From FEN-1297 sp963843605 (lineage in GTDB: Bacteria > Bacteroidota > Ignavibacteria > Ignavibacteriales > Ignavibacteriaceae), in the NCBI GenBank assembly GCA_963843605.1, contig CAWJLA010000004.1, positions 372,001-436,000 of the forward strand: a DNA stretch of 64,000 nucleotides, written 5' to 3'. Within the stretch, counting starts at the first letter, position 1; every line of letters begins with the position of its first letter. The position numbers and the translations under genes were made by a program. This document shows, one piece after another, positions 53,163-61,804 of the stretch. The notes beneath the pieces were generated by a model, which did not search any database, had not been told where the DNA came from, and saw only the letters and a program-made list of their open reading frames with translations.

Positions 53163-54488
53163 TCAATTAAATTTTAAATTATTCATCACAGAACTATTGA
53201 AACCCCTTTTAGAAAATTGACTCATCATTTTCTGCATTTCTCCGAACTGCTTTATCAGCCGATTTACATCCTGAATCGATGTCCCGCTTCCCTTTGCAAT
53301 CCTTTTCCTTCTGCTTCCGTTCAGGATCTTAGGGGACGTGCGTTCCTGCAAGGTCATCGAATTAATTATTGCTTCGACCTTAACTAGTGCATTATCGTCT
53401 ATTTTCGCATTTTTCATCTGAGAACCAACTCCGGGAATCATCGAAAGCAGCGACGATAAAGAGCCCATTTTCTTGATTGCCTTAATTTGCTTAAGAAAAT
53501 CATCAAAATCAAATTTATTTTTACGGAATTTTTCCTCGAGTTTTTCAGCTTCAAGATCCTTGAATGTTTCCTGAGCTTTTTCCACCAGAGAAACTATATC
53601 ACCTTTACCCAAAATACGCGACGCTAGTCTGTCAGGATAAAATACCTCAAGTGCATTAAGCTTCTCACCGTTGCTGATGAATTTAATCGGTTTTCCGACA
53701 ACAGCACGTATTGAAAGAGCAGCTCCGCCCCTTGAATCTCCGTCAAGTTTAGTAAGAACAATACCGTCGTAATTTACTTTTTCATTGAATGCTTTCGCCG
53801 AATTTACGGCATCCTGGCCGGTCATTGAGTCAACTACGAATAATGATTCGTTGGGTTTTATAATTTCTTTAATGTCGGCAACTTCGGTCATCATTTCTTC
53901 ATCCACATGAAGACGTCCGGCCGTATCTACAATTAATGTATTGAACCCCTTTTCCTTGGCATAATTTAACGAATCCTGAGCAACTTTGCGAGCATTCTTT
54001 TCTTCAAGCGAAAATACTTCAACATCGATCTGGCTTCCCAGCAGTTTAAGCTGTTCTATGGCGGCAGGCCGGTAAACATCGGCAGCAGCCAGAAGTACCC
54101 GCCTGTTGCCCTCTTTAAGCTTTCTCGCTAATTTCGCGCTGAAAGTGGTTTTTCCGGATCCTTGAAGCCCGATAATAAGTATGGTTGTAATTCCGGAAGC
54201 ATTTATTTTTATCTCGGAGGAATTACTGCCCAGAAGTACGGTCAATTCATCAAAAATAATTTTGGTTATCAACTGCCCCGGAGTAATTGAATTAATTACT
54301 TCCTGTCCGAGCGCTTTTTTTGAAACTTCTTCGACGAATTCTTTTGCTACTTTATAATTTACGTCTGCATCTAGAAGAACACGACGCATTTCTCTCAACG
54401 TATCGGAAATATTCTTCTCGGTAAGTTTGCCCTGACCTCTTACCTTTTTTAATGTAGTTTCAAATTTTTGTGATAATTCTTCTAACAT
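53163..54488 (-). CDS. ffh: Signal recognition particle protein Ffh
   Basis: 441 residues. N domain (about 1-90), G domain with GLQGSGKTTFSAKLA, DTAGRLHVDEEM, TKLDGDSRGGAALSI and the NG-closure LEVFYPDRLASRILGKGD, then the M domain with methionine-rich helices (KAIKKMGSLSSLLSMIPGVGSQM, ERTSPKILNGSRRKRIAKGSG for the RNA-binding site, FGEMQKMMSQ). It targets nascent membrane proteins to FtsY with 4.5S RNA, whose gene is not seen here. It is the first gene of the SRP/translation cluster and starts 36 bases after atpG. Confidence 0.97.
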   Translation of the reverse strand: MLEELSQKFETTLKKVRGQGKLTEKNISDTLREMRRVLLDADVNYKVAKEFVEEVSKKALGQEVINSITPGQLITKIIFDELTVLLGSNSSEIKINASGITTILIIGLQGSGKTTFSAKLARKLKEGNRRVLLAAADVYRPAAIEQLKLLGSQIDVEVFSLEEKNARKVAQDSLNYAKEKGFNTLIVDTAGRLHVDEEMMTEVADIKEIIKPNESLFVVDSMTGQDAVNSAKAFNEKVNYDGIVLTKLDGDSRGGAALSIRAVVGKPIKFISNGEKLNALEVFYPDRLASRILGKGDIVSLVEKAQETFKDLEAEKLEEKFRKNKFDFDDFLKQIKAIKKMGSLSSLLSMIPGVGSQMKNAKIDDNALVKVEAIINSMTLQERTSPKILNGSRRKRIAKGSGTSIQDVNRLIKQFGEMQKMMSQFSKRGFNSSVMNNLKFN

Positions 54489-54524
54489 CGGCCCTGCTTA
54501 TCGTTTCTCCGTATATTATTCACT

Positions 54525-55403
54525 TTATCCGGCTTTAAGGGCATTTGCCCCGGATACTATCTCGAGAATTTCTTTGGTTATTGCAGCCTGACGTTCTTTA
54601 TTATACTTAAGCTGCAAAGTTCTTATCATTTCTTTGGCATTTGTGGTAGCGTTATCCATAGCCGTCATCTTAGCACCTAATTCAGCGGCATTGGATTCAA
54701 GCAATATGCGCCAGAACTGCGCTTTTAAATGTTTGGGTAATAAATATTCGAAAATGGAATTTTGATCCGGTTCAAATATGTAATTTGTAAGAATATGTTT
54801 TTCTTTTTGTTCTTGCAGATTTACCGGAATCGGTAAAAACTGTTCCAGTACTATTTTCTGCTGAATAATAGATTTAAATTCGTTGTAAATGATTACAACT
54901 TTATCGTAAATACCTTCGGTATAACCTGATATAACGTGATTGGAAACCTCTAAAGCCGCTTGATATTTTAAATTTGAGAAAAACCCGGTTTTATTATATA
55001 CAACGTTAAAATCTCTTTTACGGAAAAATTCATATCCTTTATTTCCGATGCAAACCAGGTGCGAATTCAGATTTTTAGCATGTAAATCTTCCGCTATATA
55101 ACGACCGGCTTCTTTAATAATATTTGAATTGAATGCCCCGCATAAGCCTCTGTCGGCGGTTACGATTACAACCGCAACATTTTTAATCTCTCTGGGTTTA
55201 AGAAAAATGTTTGTATTTAAATCGTTTTCCGTTACAAGATGGGAGAACATATTGAATATTTCATGAGCATAAGGACGGGCATTAATAACGCTTTCCTGAG
55301 CGCGTCTCAATTTAGCTGCAGCCACCATTTTCATGGCTTTGGTAATTTGCTGCGTACTTTGAACGCTTTTTATTCTTCTTTTTATGTCTCTTAAAGTTGC
55401 CAT
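54525..55403 (-). CDS. atpG: ATP synthase gamma subunit
   Basis: 292 residues from the ATG at 55401-55403 (MATLRDIKRRIKSVQSTQQI); a longer in-frame start at 55445 would lie inside atpA. It is the rotor shaft of F1. Conserved N-terminal helix KAMKMVAAAKLRRAQE, the nucleotide-like domain VVIVTADRGLCGAFNSNI, and the C-terminal helix KMTAMDNATTNAKEMIRTLQLKYNKERQAAITKEILEIVSGANAL. Typical length. Last ATP synthase gene in this cluster; atpD and atpC do not follow, ffh does. Confidence 0.96.
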   Translation of the reverse strand: MATLRDIKRRIKSVQSTQQITKAMKMVAAAKLRRAQESVINARPYAHEIFNMFSHLVTENDLNTNIFLKPREIKNVAVVIVTADRGLCGAFNSNIIKEAGRYIAEDLHAKNLNSHLVCIGNKGYEFFRKRDFNVVYNKTGFFSNLKYQAALEVSNHVISGYTEGIYDKVVIIYNEFKSIIQQKIVLEQFLPIPVNLQEQKEKHILTNYIFEPDQNSIFEYLLPKHLKAQFWRILLESNAAELGAKMTAMDNATTNAKEMIRTLQLKYNKERQAAITKEILEIVSGANALKAG

Positions 55404-55419
55404 TAGGTGTTGTTTATGT

Positions 55420-56970
55420 TCACTCTTTTGATTTAAAGACCGCAAGCATATCCTGGGCCGCTTTTTTTAGTTTAGTAACGGTGTCGTCGCTTAATACTTT
55501 TTCTTTTTTGATTGCTTCAAGTATACCAGGATAATTTACGTCGATATATTCCAGCATTTCTTTTTCAAATCTTTTTATCTCATGAACCGGTACCTCATCG
55601 AGTAATCCGGTTGTTCCCATGAAAATGCTGACAACTTGTTTTTCAACCTGAAGCGGAGCATACTGCCCCTGTTTTAACAGTTCAACCAGTCTTGATCCTC
55701 TAGACAAAGTTCTTTGAGTAGATTTATCGAGATCGGAACCGAATTTAGCGAAAGCTTCGAGTTCACGATACTGGGCAAGATCAAGCTTCAAACTTCCGGC
55801 AACCTTTTTCATTGCTTTTATCTGAGCATTACCGCCCACGCGCGAAACAGAAATACCTACGTTAATAGCAGGTCTTACGCCGGCATTGAATAAGTTCGAC
55901 TCAAGATAAATCTGGCCGTCGGTAATAGAAATTACGTTTGTAGGAATATACGCAGAAACATCGCCTTGCTGTGTTTCAATTATCGGAAGAGCTGTCAAAC
56001 TGCCGCCGCCGAGCTTGTCGCTCAGTTTCGAGGCTCTTTCAAGAAGACGTGAATGCAGATAGAATACGTCGCCGGGGTAAGCTTCGCGTCCCGGAGGTCT
56101 TCTAAGAAGCAATGACAACTCGCGGTAAGCGGCTGCTTGTTTTGATAAATCATCGTAAACAACCAGAGCATGCCTTCCGTTATCTCTGAAAAATTCTCCC
56201 AATGTGGCTCCCGAATACGGCGCTATGAACTGAAGAGGTGCTGGCTCGGAAGCCGAAGCGGTAACAACCGTAGTATAATCCATCGCACCGTGTTCCTGAA
56301 GTTTCGCCACTACCTGAGCCACGGTAGAGCTTTTCTGTCCGATCGCAACATAAATACAGTAAACCGGATTCACACCGTATTTTTTCGCATCTTCTGTATG
56401 AGTAAATTTTTGGTTTATAATAGTATCGACGGCAACGGCTGTTTTACCGGTCTGTCTATCGCCTATTATCAATTCTCTTTGTCCGCGTCCGATAGGTATC
56501 ATTGCATCAATAGCAGTAATGCCTGACTGCAGCGGTTCTTTAACCGGCTGTCTCTGGATAACACCGAGTGCTTTTCTTTCAATTGGTGAAAATTCTTTTG
56601 TGTTGATCGCTCCCTTTCCGTCGAGCGGAATACCGAGCGGGTTTATTACGCGCCCCAGCATTTCATTGCCGACAGGCATTGAGGCAACTCTTTTTGTTCT
56701 CTTAACTACATCGCCTTCTTTAACAAGAGACGATTCGCCGAAAAGAACGCAGCCCACACTGTCTTCTTCCAGGTTAAGAACCATTCCGAAAACATCGTTC
56801 GGGAACTCAACCAGTTCTCCTGCCATTACTTTCAACAAGCCGTACACTCTGGCAATACCGTCGCCTACCTGAAGAACGGTACCTACATCATAGATATCGG
56901 CTTCGCTTTCGAAACCAGAAAGCTGTCTTCTTAAAATCGCAGAAATTTCATCCGGTTTTACTTCAGCCAT
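55420..56970 (-). CDS. atpA: ATP synthase alpha subunit
   Basis: 516 residues. Non-catalytic nucleotide-binding F1 subunit. Beta-barrel start VGTVLQVGDGIARVYGL, Walker A GDRQTGKTAVAVDTI, the VYDDLSKQAAAYRELSLLLRRPPGREAYPGDVFYLHSRLLERA signature (the DELSEED-equivalent loop in alpha is absent as expected), and arginine finger region ISVSRVGGNAQIKAMKK. Length normal. It is 26 bases from atpH. The product is essential for the F1 hexamer, with the beta subunit encoded elsewhere. Confidence 0.98.
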   Translation of the reverse strand: MAEVKPDEISAILRRQLSGFESEADIYDVGTVLQVGDGIARVYGLLKVMAGELVEFPNDVFGMVLNLEEDSVGCVLFGESSLVKEGDVVKRTKRVASMPVGNEMLGRVINPLGIPLDGKGAINTKEFSPIERKALGVIQRQPVKEPLQSGITAIDAMIPIGRGQRELIIGDRQTGKTAVAVDTIINQKFTHTEDAKKYGVNPVYCIYVAIGQKSSTVAQVVAKLQEHGAMDYTTVVTASASEPAPLQFIAPYSGATLGEFFRDNGRHALVVYDDLSKQAAAYRELSLLLRRPPGREAYPGDVFYLHSRLLERASKLSDKLGGGSLTALPIIETQQGDVSAYIPTNVISITDGQIYLESNLFNAGVRPAINVGISVSRVGGNAQIKAMKKVAGSLKLDLAQYRELEAFAKFGSDLDKSTQRTLSRGSRLVELLKQGQYAPLQVEKQVVSIFMGTTGLLDEVPVHEIKRFEKEMLEYIDVNYPGILEAIKKEKVLSDDTVTKLKKAAQDMLAVFKSKE

Positions 56971-56996
56971 TATTATAATCCTTTTAAAATCTCAAA

Positions 56997-57551
56997 TTAA
57001 TTAAGAGAAGCACTACCTTGAAGGAACTGCTTCTTTAATAATTCCAATTGATGTGTCATTGATGCATCAAAAACGGTGTCGCCTACTTTTACCAAAAATC
57101 CGCCAAGCATCTTCTCATCTATTTGGAAACTGCATCTGACTTTTTTATTTAAATAATTTTCGAGTTTATTTTTTAATTCTTCAATTTGATCTTTAGACAA
57201 CGGCATAGGCGATTTCACGTCAGCATTCACAATACCGAGTTTTTCGTCCCTCAGATCCAAAAATAAATTTGTTATTACCGGCATCAAGTTCTCCCGGCTT
57301 TTTTCAACCAGAAAATGAACGAACTGTATTGTTTCCCGAGAGACTTTCGATTTAAATATTTCGTCCATAATTGACAGCTTCACCTGCGGTTTTATAACCG
57401 GGCTGGAAAGTACACGCCCCAGCTGGGGATTAGCTTTAAGCGCTGAAGCAATTAATTCAACATCCTTCGATACCGAATCAAGTATATTCTTTTCAACCGC
57501 CGATTCCAGCAGTGAAGTTGCATATCTACGCGCTATATTTATATCACTCAT
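56997..57551 (-). CDS. atpH: ATP synthase delta subunit
   Basis: 184 residues. Connects the peripheral stalk to the F1 head. N-terminal helical domain (IARRYATSLLESAVEKNILD... LIASALKANPQLGRVLSSPVIKPQVKLSIMDEIF) and C-terminal part with VNADVKSPMPLSKDQIEELKNKL and the pocket MLGGFLVKVGDTVFDASMTHQLELLKKQF, which is the family signature. It overlaps no gene; 3 bases separate it from atpF. Length typical. Confidence 0.93.
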   Translation of the reverse strand: MSDINIARRYATSLLESAVEKNILDSVSKDVELIASALKANPQLGRVLSSPVIKPQVKLSIMDEIFKSKVSRETIQFVHFLVEKSRENLMPVITNLFLDLRDEKLGIVNADVKSPMPLSKDQIEELKNKLENYLNKKVRCSFQIDEKMLGGFLVKVGDTVFDASMTHQLELLKKQFLQGSASLN

Positions 57552-57554
57552 AAC

Positions 57555-58091
57555 TTAATTTTTACCGATCTCGCCGATATATTTATCGACTAGTTTTTTC
57601 TGAGCTTCTTTATCAAGGCTCTCTCTTAAAATCTTTTCCGCCGCTTGAACCGCTATTTCCGCAATCTGACTTTTCAGTTCGTCAAATGCTGCGTCTTTCT
57701 GTCGTTCAATTTCCGAAGTTGCATCTTCAAGTAATTTCTTAGCCTGTTCCTTGCTTTCCTGTAAAATCTGTTCCTTAAGCTTTTCAGCGTATGCTCTGCT
57801 TTGATTTATGATCTGCTTCGACTCTTCTTCGGCTTTCGCAAGGTTTGCCTGGTTTGCATCCAGAACTTTCTGAGCATCTTCCTTAGCTTTTTCAGCTTTC
57901 TCCAGAGATTCTCTTATTGCAGCTTCCCTTTGGTCCAGCGCCATCAAAATCGGCTTCCACGTAAATTTCTTTAATACCAAAAGGAGAATTACAAAAGTGA
58001 CAATAGTCCAAAATAAGACTCCCGGAGAAACATCAATAATGCTTCCTTCGGCTATCAAATTAATTAAAGATAAACTAAAACCGGTTAGCAT
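57555..58091 (-). CDS. atpF: ATP synthase b subunit
   Basis: 178 residues. One transmembrane helix near the N-terminus (VLFWTIVTFVILLLVLKKFTW) followed by a long charged helix (KAEKAKEDAQKVLDANQANLAKAEEESKQIINQSRAYAEKLKEQ) that forms the dimeric peripheral stalk with delta. The N-terminus LTGFSLSLINLIAEGSIIDVSPG precedes the helix. Only one b gene is present. It begins 66 bases after atpE ends. Confidence 0.92.
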   Translation of the reverse strand: MLTGFSLSLINLIAEGSIIDVSPGVLFWTIVTFVILLLVLKKFTWKPILMALDQREAAIRESLEKAEKAKEDAQKVLDANQANLAKAEEESKQIINQSRAYAEKLKEQILQESKEQAKKLLEDATSEIERQKDAAFDELKSQIAEIAVQAAEKILRESLDKEAQKKLVDKYIGEIGKN

Positions 58092-58157
58092 AACTTAATT
58101 TCCTATTGTAATTTTTAATTACGGGTCCGTATACCAGCAAAAATTATATTTTATAAA

Positions 58158-58382
58158 CTAAACGGTCTTAAAGGCCAACAGAATACAGATAACTAATCCG
58201 AAAAATGCAATACCTTCAATAAGAGCTGCGGCAATAATCATTGCTGTTCTTATCGGTGCAATTGCTTCCGGCTGTCTTCCCATAGCTTCCATGGCTTGAC
58301 CGGCAAGTTTTCCAATTCCTAAACCTGCTCCTATTACAACTAAACCGGCACCTAATCCGGCGCTTAACCAACCTAGATCCAT
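58158..58382 (-). CDS. atpE: ATP synthase c subunit
   Basis: 74 residues, two helices. Helix 1 has the glycine-rich GLGAGLVVIGAGLGIGKLAGQ; the polar loop is RQPEA; helix 2 carries the ion-binding Glu in ALIEGIAFFGLVICILLAF. The glutamine that marks Na+-binding rings (GVGQG in Ilyobacter) is replaced here by Ile (GLGIG), and the Glu is followed by Gly-Ile rather than Ser-Thr, so proton coupling is inferred. It is 45 bases from the atpB stop. Confidence 0.95.
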   Translation of the reverse strand: MDLGWLSAGLGAGLVVIGAGLGIGKLAGQAMEAMGRQPEAIAPIRTAMIIAAALIEGIAFFGLVICILLAFKTV

Positions 58383-58427
58383 ATTCTTCTCCTTAATATT
58401 TTTGAGTTATATGAATAATAAATATAA

Positions 58428-59289
58428 TTAATGATCGCTGTGTTTTGCCATTCCTATGAATAAAGCGGTCAACATAGTAAAAATGTACGCCTGAATTTAA
58501 TGCTACCAGTAATTCAAGCAGTTCGATAAATAAAGTAAAGCCTACCGAAACCGGGGCTACATAAATTGTGTGCATTATAAAAATCAATCCGAGCAGAGAA
58601 AAAATTACAATGTGTCCGGCTACCATATTTGCAAAAAGACGAATGCACAATGCAAAAGGTTTTGTAAACAATCCCAAGATTTCAAGCGGAACAATTATAA
58701 TTAATATCGGCGCCGGCATACCTCCCGGAACCAGACTTTTAAAATACTTAATAAAACCATGACTTTTAATTCCGCTGTATTGAATTACAATAAAAGATAT
58801 TATTGCCAGAGCAGCAGTAACCGCAACATTTCCGGTGGCTACAACCAGGTTCGGAGTAGGTATTAATCCGAATAAATTGCAAAATAGTACAAAAAAGAAT
58901 AAAGTCAGCATGTAAGGCATGAAGGATTCATAACCTTTTCCGATGGCGGGTTTTACAATCTCATCTCTTACAAATTCAATAATAATCTCAAAGACATTTA
59001 CAATTCCTTTTGGAATAAGGGAATTTTTATAATTTCTGGCTGCTAATATTCCGGTGATGACCAGCACGGCGGCTGCTACCCACATCATAAAAACATCTCT
59101 GGTTATTGAGATATCCAGACCGAAAAGCTGGAGATGAGGTAAATATAATTTACCAACCGGACCAAAATCGATATAATTTGCATCAAGTACATGATGAATT
59201 ATCCAACTCGGGTCAGTATTGCTATTCTCCGCTGCTTTTTTTAACGTGTCTGCCGCAGCTGTAATTCCGCCGGTTTTACTAAAAAACAT
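58428..59289 (-). CDS. atpB: ATP synthase a subunit, C-terminal frameshift
   Basis: About 286 residues once one surplus base is removed. N-terminal domain with several membrane helices; the essential arginine lies in FALCIRLFANMVAGHIVIFSLL. The frame as read goes LLVALNSGVHFYYVDRF and runs on to 58393, but shifting one base in the AAATT run at 58494-58500 gives IQAYIFTMLTALFIGMAKHSDH and a TAA at 58428, the canonical a-subunit end. The shift therefore almost certainly reflects a sequence error in an essential gene. It lies between the AtpI-like gene (9 bases) and atpE. Confidence 0.93.
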
Positions 59290-59298
59290 AGAAAATTT

Positions 59299-59676
59299 TT
59301 ATTTTTTCGTAATGTTTAGAAATATTATTTCCATTATAAGGAAATATATATAAAAAATTAGAACTGAAAATATAAGACTATTATGACTTATATCCAAAAA
59401 CAACATAGAAATTATTAACACTGTTAAAAATATTGGAATCCTTATTCCCATACCGATTAGGTAGGTATTTAAAGCAGATTTTGAGTCTCTTTTTAAACTT
59501 ATTTTTATAGAATAAATTGCACCGGCAAAGTTTAACCCGGTGAGCGAGGCAGCCGTCAGAAAAGCGTAAAATGTTTTATAGGTTAAAAAATCTTGAAAAT
59601 ATAAGTATGCAAGTACTAATATTGAGAACAGAAAAAAAGAAATCGCGCCAGTGAATAATTTTTTTTCGCTCTTCAT
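59299..59676 (-). CDS. AtpI-like membrane protein of the ATP synthase cluster
   Basis: 125 residues with four hydrophobic segments (ISFFLFSILVLAYLYF, TFYAFLTAASLTGLNFAGAIYSI, MGIRIPIFLTVLIISMLFL, SLIFSVLIFYIYFLIMEIIFL). It lies between atpB and the AtpZ-like gene and overlaps the latter by 4 bases, the usual place of AtpI or an AtpI-like accessory protein that helps c-ring assembly or Mg2+ supply. Sequence similarity cannot be shown by eye, so the name is from position and topology. Confidence 0.6.
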   Translation of the reverse strand: MKSEKKLFTGAISFFLFSILVLAYLYFQDFLTYKTFYAFLTAASLTGLNFAGAIYSIKISLKRDSKSALNTYLIGMGIRIPIFLTVLIISMLFLDISHNSLIFSVLIFYIYFLIMEIIFLNITKK

Positions 59677-59912
59677 TTGTCGTCAGATTTTATCACGGTT
59701 TTAATAAAATTATACATGCCGCCGGCAACGCCTATAAATGAAAATACTAAGGTGAGAATAGGTTCCGTATCGAATTTACCGTCGAGCCAGACTCCGAGCA
59801 ATACCATAGCGGTAACTGTAATTGCAAGCTGACTTCCGAGACTAACATATCCCACCCAGTTATTTTCGGGATCGTCGTCTCCAGAGTTGAATGAATTAAG
59901 TATTTTCTTCAT
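59673..59912 (-). CDS. AtpZ/AtpI-family ATP synthase accessory protein
   Basis: 79 residues. Two helices: YVSLGSQLAITVTAMVLLGVWLDGKFDTEP and ILTLVFSFIGVAGGMYNFIKTV. GVWLDGKFDTEPxxTLVFSFIGVAGGMYNFIK is the recognisable AtpZ/AtpI-family pattern. The family sits at the head of atp operons and is thought to aid assembly or Ca2+/Mg2+ movement. It overlaps the bactofilin gene upstream by 17 bases and the next gene by 4. Confidence 0.85.
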   Translation of the reverse strand: MKKILNSFNSGDDDPENNWVGYVSLGSQLAITVTAMVLLGVWLDGKFDTEPILTLVFSFIGVAGGMYNFIKTVIKSDDK

Positions 59913-60297
59913 TCGTATTTTCTGACGAGAATGATCCTTTTTCGGCCTGCTCTCTATTATTCATATTACTTGTACCTTCGAAAACGGCACCTTCTTCAAT
60001 AACTAAGATTTTAGTAATTATGTCGCCTTTAAGAGAAGATGTGGATTCAAGAATAACTTTTTCGCCGGCAATTACCGAACCGGAAACTCTTCCGCCTAAC
60101 ATAATAATTTGAGCATTAATTTCCCCGTCGATTTCTCCCTGCGCGCCTACAGTTACATTTCCCTTGGCATTTATGTTTCCGTTTACCTGTCCGTCTATAC
60201 GAACATTACCGTTACTTGAAATTTTACCTTCAAGCAAAACGCCTGTGCTGATAATTGTAACGGCATCTTCTCCGATGTTTGTGTTTTTTTGTTTCAA
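59896..60297 (-). CDS. Bactofilin
   Basis: 133 residues. The core is a right-handed beta-helix: STGVLLEGKISSNGNVRIDGQVNGNINAKGNVTVGAQGEIDGEINAQIIMLGGRVSGSVIAGEKVILESTSSLKGDI, read in pieces. Flanking tails are short and unstructured, as in polymer-forming bactofilins. They assemble nucleotide-independently into filaments at the membrane and steer cell-wall enzymes. It is 12 bases after an M23 peptidase gene, the same pairing as BacA-LmdC/Csd-type modules in other bacteria, and overlaps atpZ by 17 bases. Confidence 0.93.
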   Translation of the reverse strand: MKQKNTNIGEDAVTIISTGVLLEGKISSNGNVRIDGQVNGNINAKGNVTVGAQGEIDGEINAQIIMLGGRVSGSVIAGEKVILESTSSLKGDIITKILVIEEGAVFEGTSNMNNREQAEKGSFSSENTNEENT

Positions 60298-60309
60298 CTT
60301 CTTGCTCCT

Positions 60310-61149
60310 TTAATAATTTATCAGAACTGTTTTAGGATCAATTGGTTTTCCGTCTTTCCATACTTCGAAATGCAGATGGGGACCGGTTGTTATTTCCCCG
60401 CTGTTACCGCTTAATGCAATAACCTCACCTTCTACTACAGAATCTCTAGCCTTTTTGAGTAGAGATGAACAATGCTTATAAACCGTAATGTACCCGTCAG
60501 AATGGGCAATTATTATCATATAACCGTCTCTGGTCGTAAAATCCGCAAATACAACGTACCCGCTTGCGGCTGCATAAACCGGAGATCCTACTTTGGCTAC
60601 AATGTCTACTCCCATATGCCCGTTATCTGGATTAAATCCTCTGCTGATGAAACCGGTTAAGGGCATACTGAAATATACCGGCTCTTTTTTTACTTTGCCT
60701 ACGGACGCAGGCCCTTCCATTAAATAACGCACTACTGCAAGTATATTGCCACCGAACGGTTTGGTTTTTACCGGAGTACTATTTAGAGATTTCCCTGACA
60801 CCGAATCGAAAATCGTCGAATCGCCGAGCAAGATGGCATCTTTCAACTGCTGGTTAGTAGTTTTAAGATTTTCCAACTCCTTTGTTAAGAAAACGAGCCT
60901 TTTATTCAGTTCATCGATTATCACTTTATCCGACTGTGATAAACCGGAGTCATGAGGGAAAATTATTCTTTTAAGAGGTGTTGCATTAAATAAAAGAAAA
61001 CCGACTATCAGCATAAGAACACTGTAAACGATAAAAAACGTATAAATTTTACCCGCACTAAAATGTCTTGATCTTGTTTCAATTCCGGCTCCGGAAGGAA
61101 TTATTACAATTGAAAGTCCCTTAATTTTTTTTAAGCTCTTTAATTTCAT
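60310..61149 (-). CDS. M23 family membrane-anchored endopeptidase
   Basis: 279 residues. One transmembrane helix near 32-52 (TFFIVYSVLMLIVGFLLF), a short coiled coil (IIDELNKRLVFLTKELENLKT), then the LytM domain: GHMGVDIVAKVGSPVYAAASGYVVFADFTTRDGYM, VYKHCSSLLKKARDSVVEGEVIALSGNSG, and HLHFEVW. The zinc ligands (His, Asp in HMGVD; His in HLHFE) are complete, so it should cleave peptidoglycan stem peptides. The pairing with bactofilin suggests a local cell-shape module. The gene precedes bactofilin by 12 bases. Confidence 0.93.
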   Translation of the reverse strand: MKLKSLKKIKGLSIVIIPSGAGIETRSRHFSAGKIYTFFIVYSVLMLIVGFLLFNATPLKRIIFPHDSGLSQSDKVIIDELNKRLVFLTKELENLKTTNQQLKDAILLGDSTIFDSVSGKSLNSTPVKTKPFGGNILAVVRYLMEGPASVGKVKKEPVYFSMPLTGFISRGFNPDNGHMGVDIVAKVGSPVYAAASGYVVFADFTTRDGYMIIIAHSDGYITVYKHCSSLLKKARDSVVEGEVIALSGNSGEITTGPHLHFEVWKDGKPIDPKTVLINY

Positions 61150-61168
61150 TTTAATAATAAACCAATAC

Positions 61169-61804
61169 TTATTTGAATTTCTGAATAAGATCTTGATACT
61201 TCAATTTTCCTTCTCTAAGCAGTTTAGGCTCGCAATTGCTCAGATCGATCAAGGTAGAAGCTTGTATAAATGCTTTCTTTTGAGTGAAGAAAATCGCACC
61301 AACTTCTGAAGAAAATTCATCTTCAATCAGGCTCGGTTCGGTAATCGGCGGATAACTGCTTCTGTTTACACTGGTAGATATAATCGGCATTTTCAATTCG
61401 CCGGCAAGTTTCTGACAGAATCTATGATTCGGAATTCTAAAAGCCGCAGTTTCCATTCCAAATATAGCACTTGTTTTTGAATTTAACCTCAATACTACCG
61501 AAACGGGATTCGGCCATATTGCTAAAAGAAAGTCCAGATGTTTTTCGGATTGAATTTCGACATATTTAAGAAGGTTCTCTATGCTGTCGATCAAAAGAAT
61601 ATATTTTTTCCCTTCGTCTCTTTGTTTAATCTCGGTAATTGATTTAACCGCATCTTCGTTAAACGGATTTGCACCGAAACCGTATATGGTATCGGTAGGA
61701 TAAATAAAAACGGAACCTTCCAGATATAGTTTTTTGGCTTTCTGAACAGCAGCATCAAAATTTTCATCGATATCAATAATCTCTGCACTCTTAATTTTTA
61801 TCAT
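61169..61804 (-). CDS. L-threonylcarbamoyladenylate synthase (Sua5/YrdC family)
   Basis: 211 residues. Makes the TC-AMP intermediate for t6A37 of ANN-decoding tRNAs. Seen: SVFIYPTDTIYGFGANPFNEDAV, ITEIKQRDEGKKYILLI, VSVVLRLNSKTSAIFGMETAAFRIPNH, and IISTSVNRSSYPPITEP. The C-terminal SUA5 regulatory domain is absent, so it is the short YrdC/TsaC form. It overlaps the GT9 gene by 14 bases. Confidence in the fold is high; a YciO-type relative cannot be fully excluded. Confidence 0.88.
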   Translation of the reverse strand: MIKIKSAEIIDIDENFDAAVQKAKKLYLEGSVFIYPTDTIYGFGANPFNEDAVKSITEIKQRDEGKKYILLIDSIENLLKYVEIQSEKHLDFLLAIWPNPVSVVLRLNSKTSAIFGMETAAFRIPNHRFCQKLAGELKMPIISTSVNRSSYPPITEPSLIEDEFSSEVGAIFFTQKKAFIQASTLIDLSNCEPKLLREGKLKYQDLIQKFK

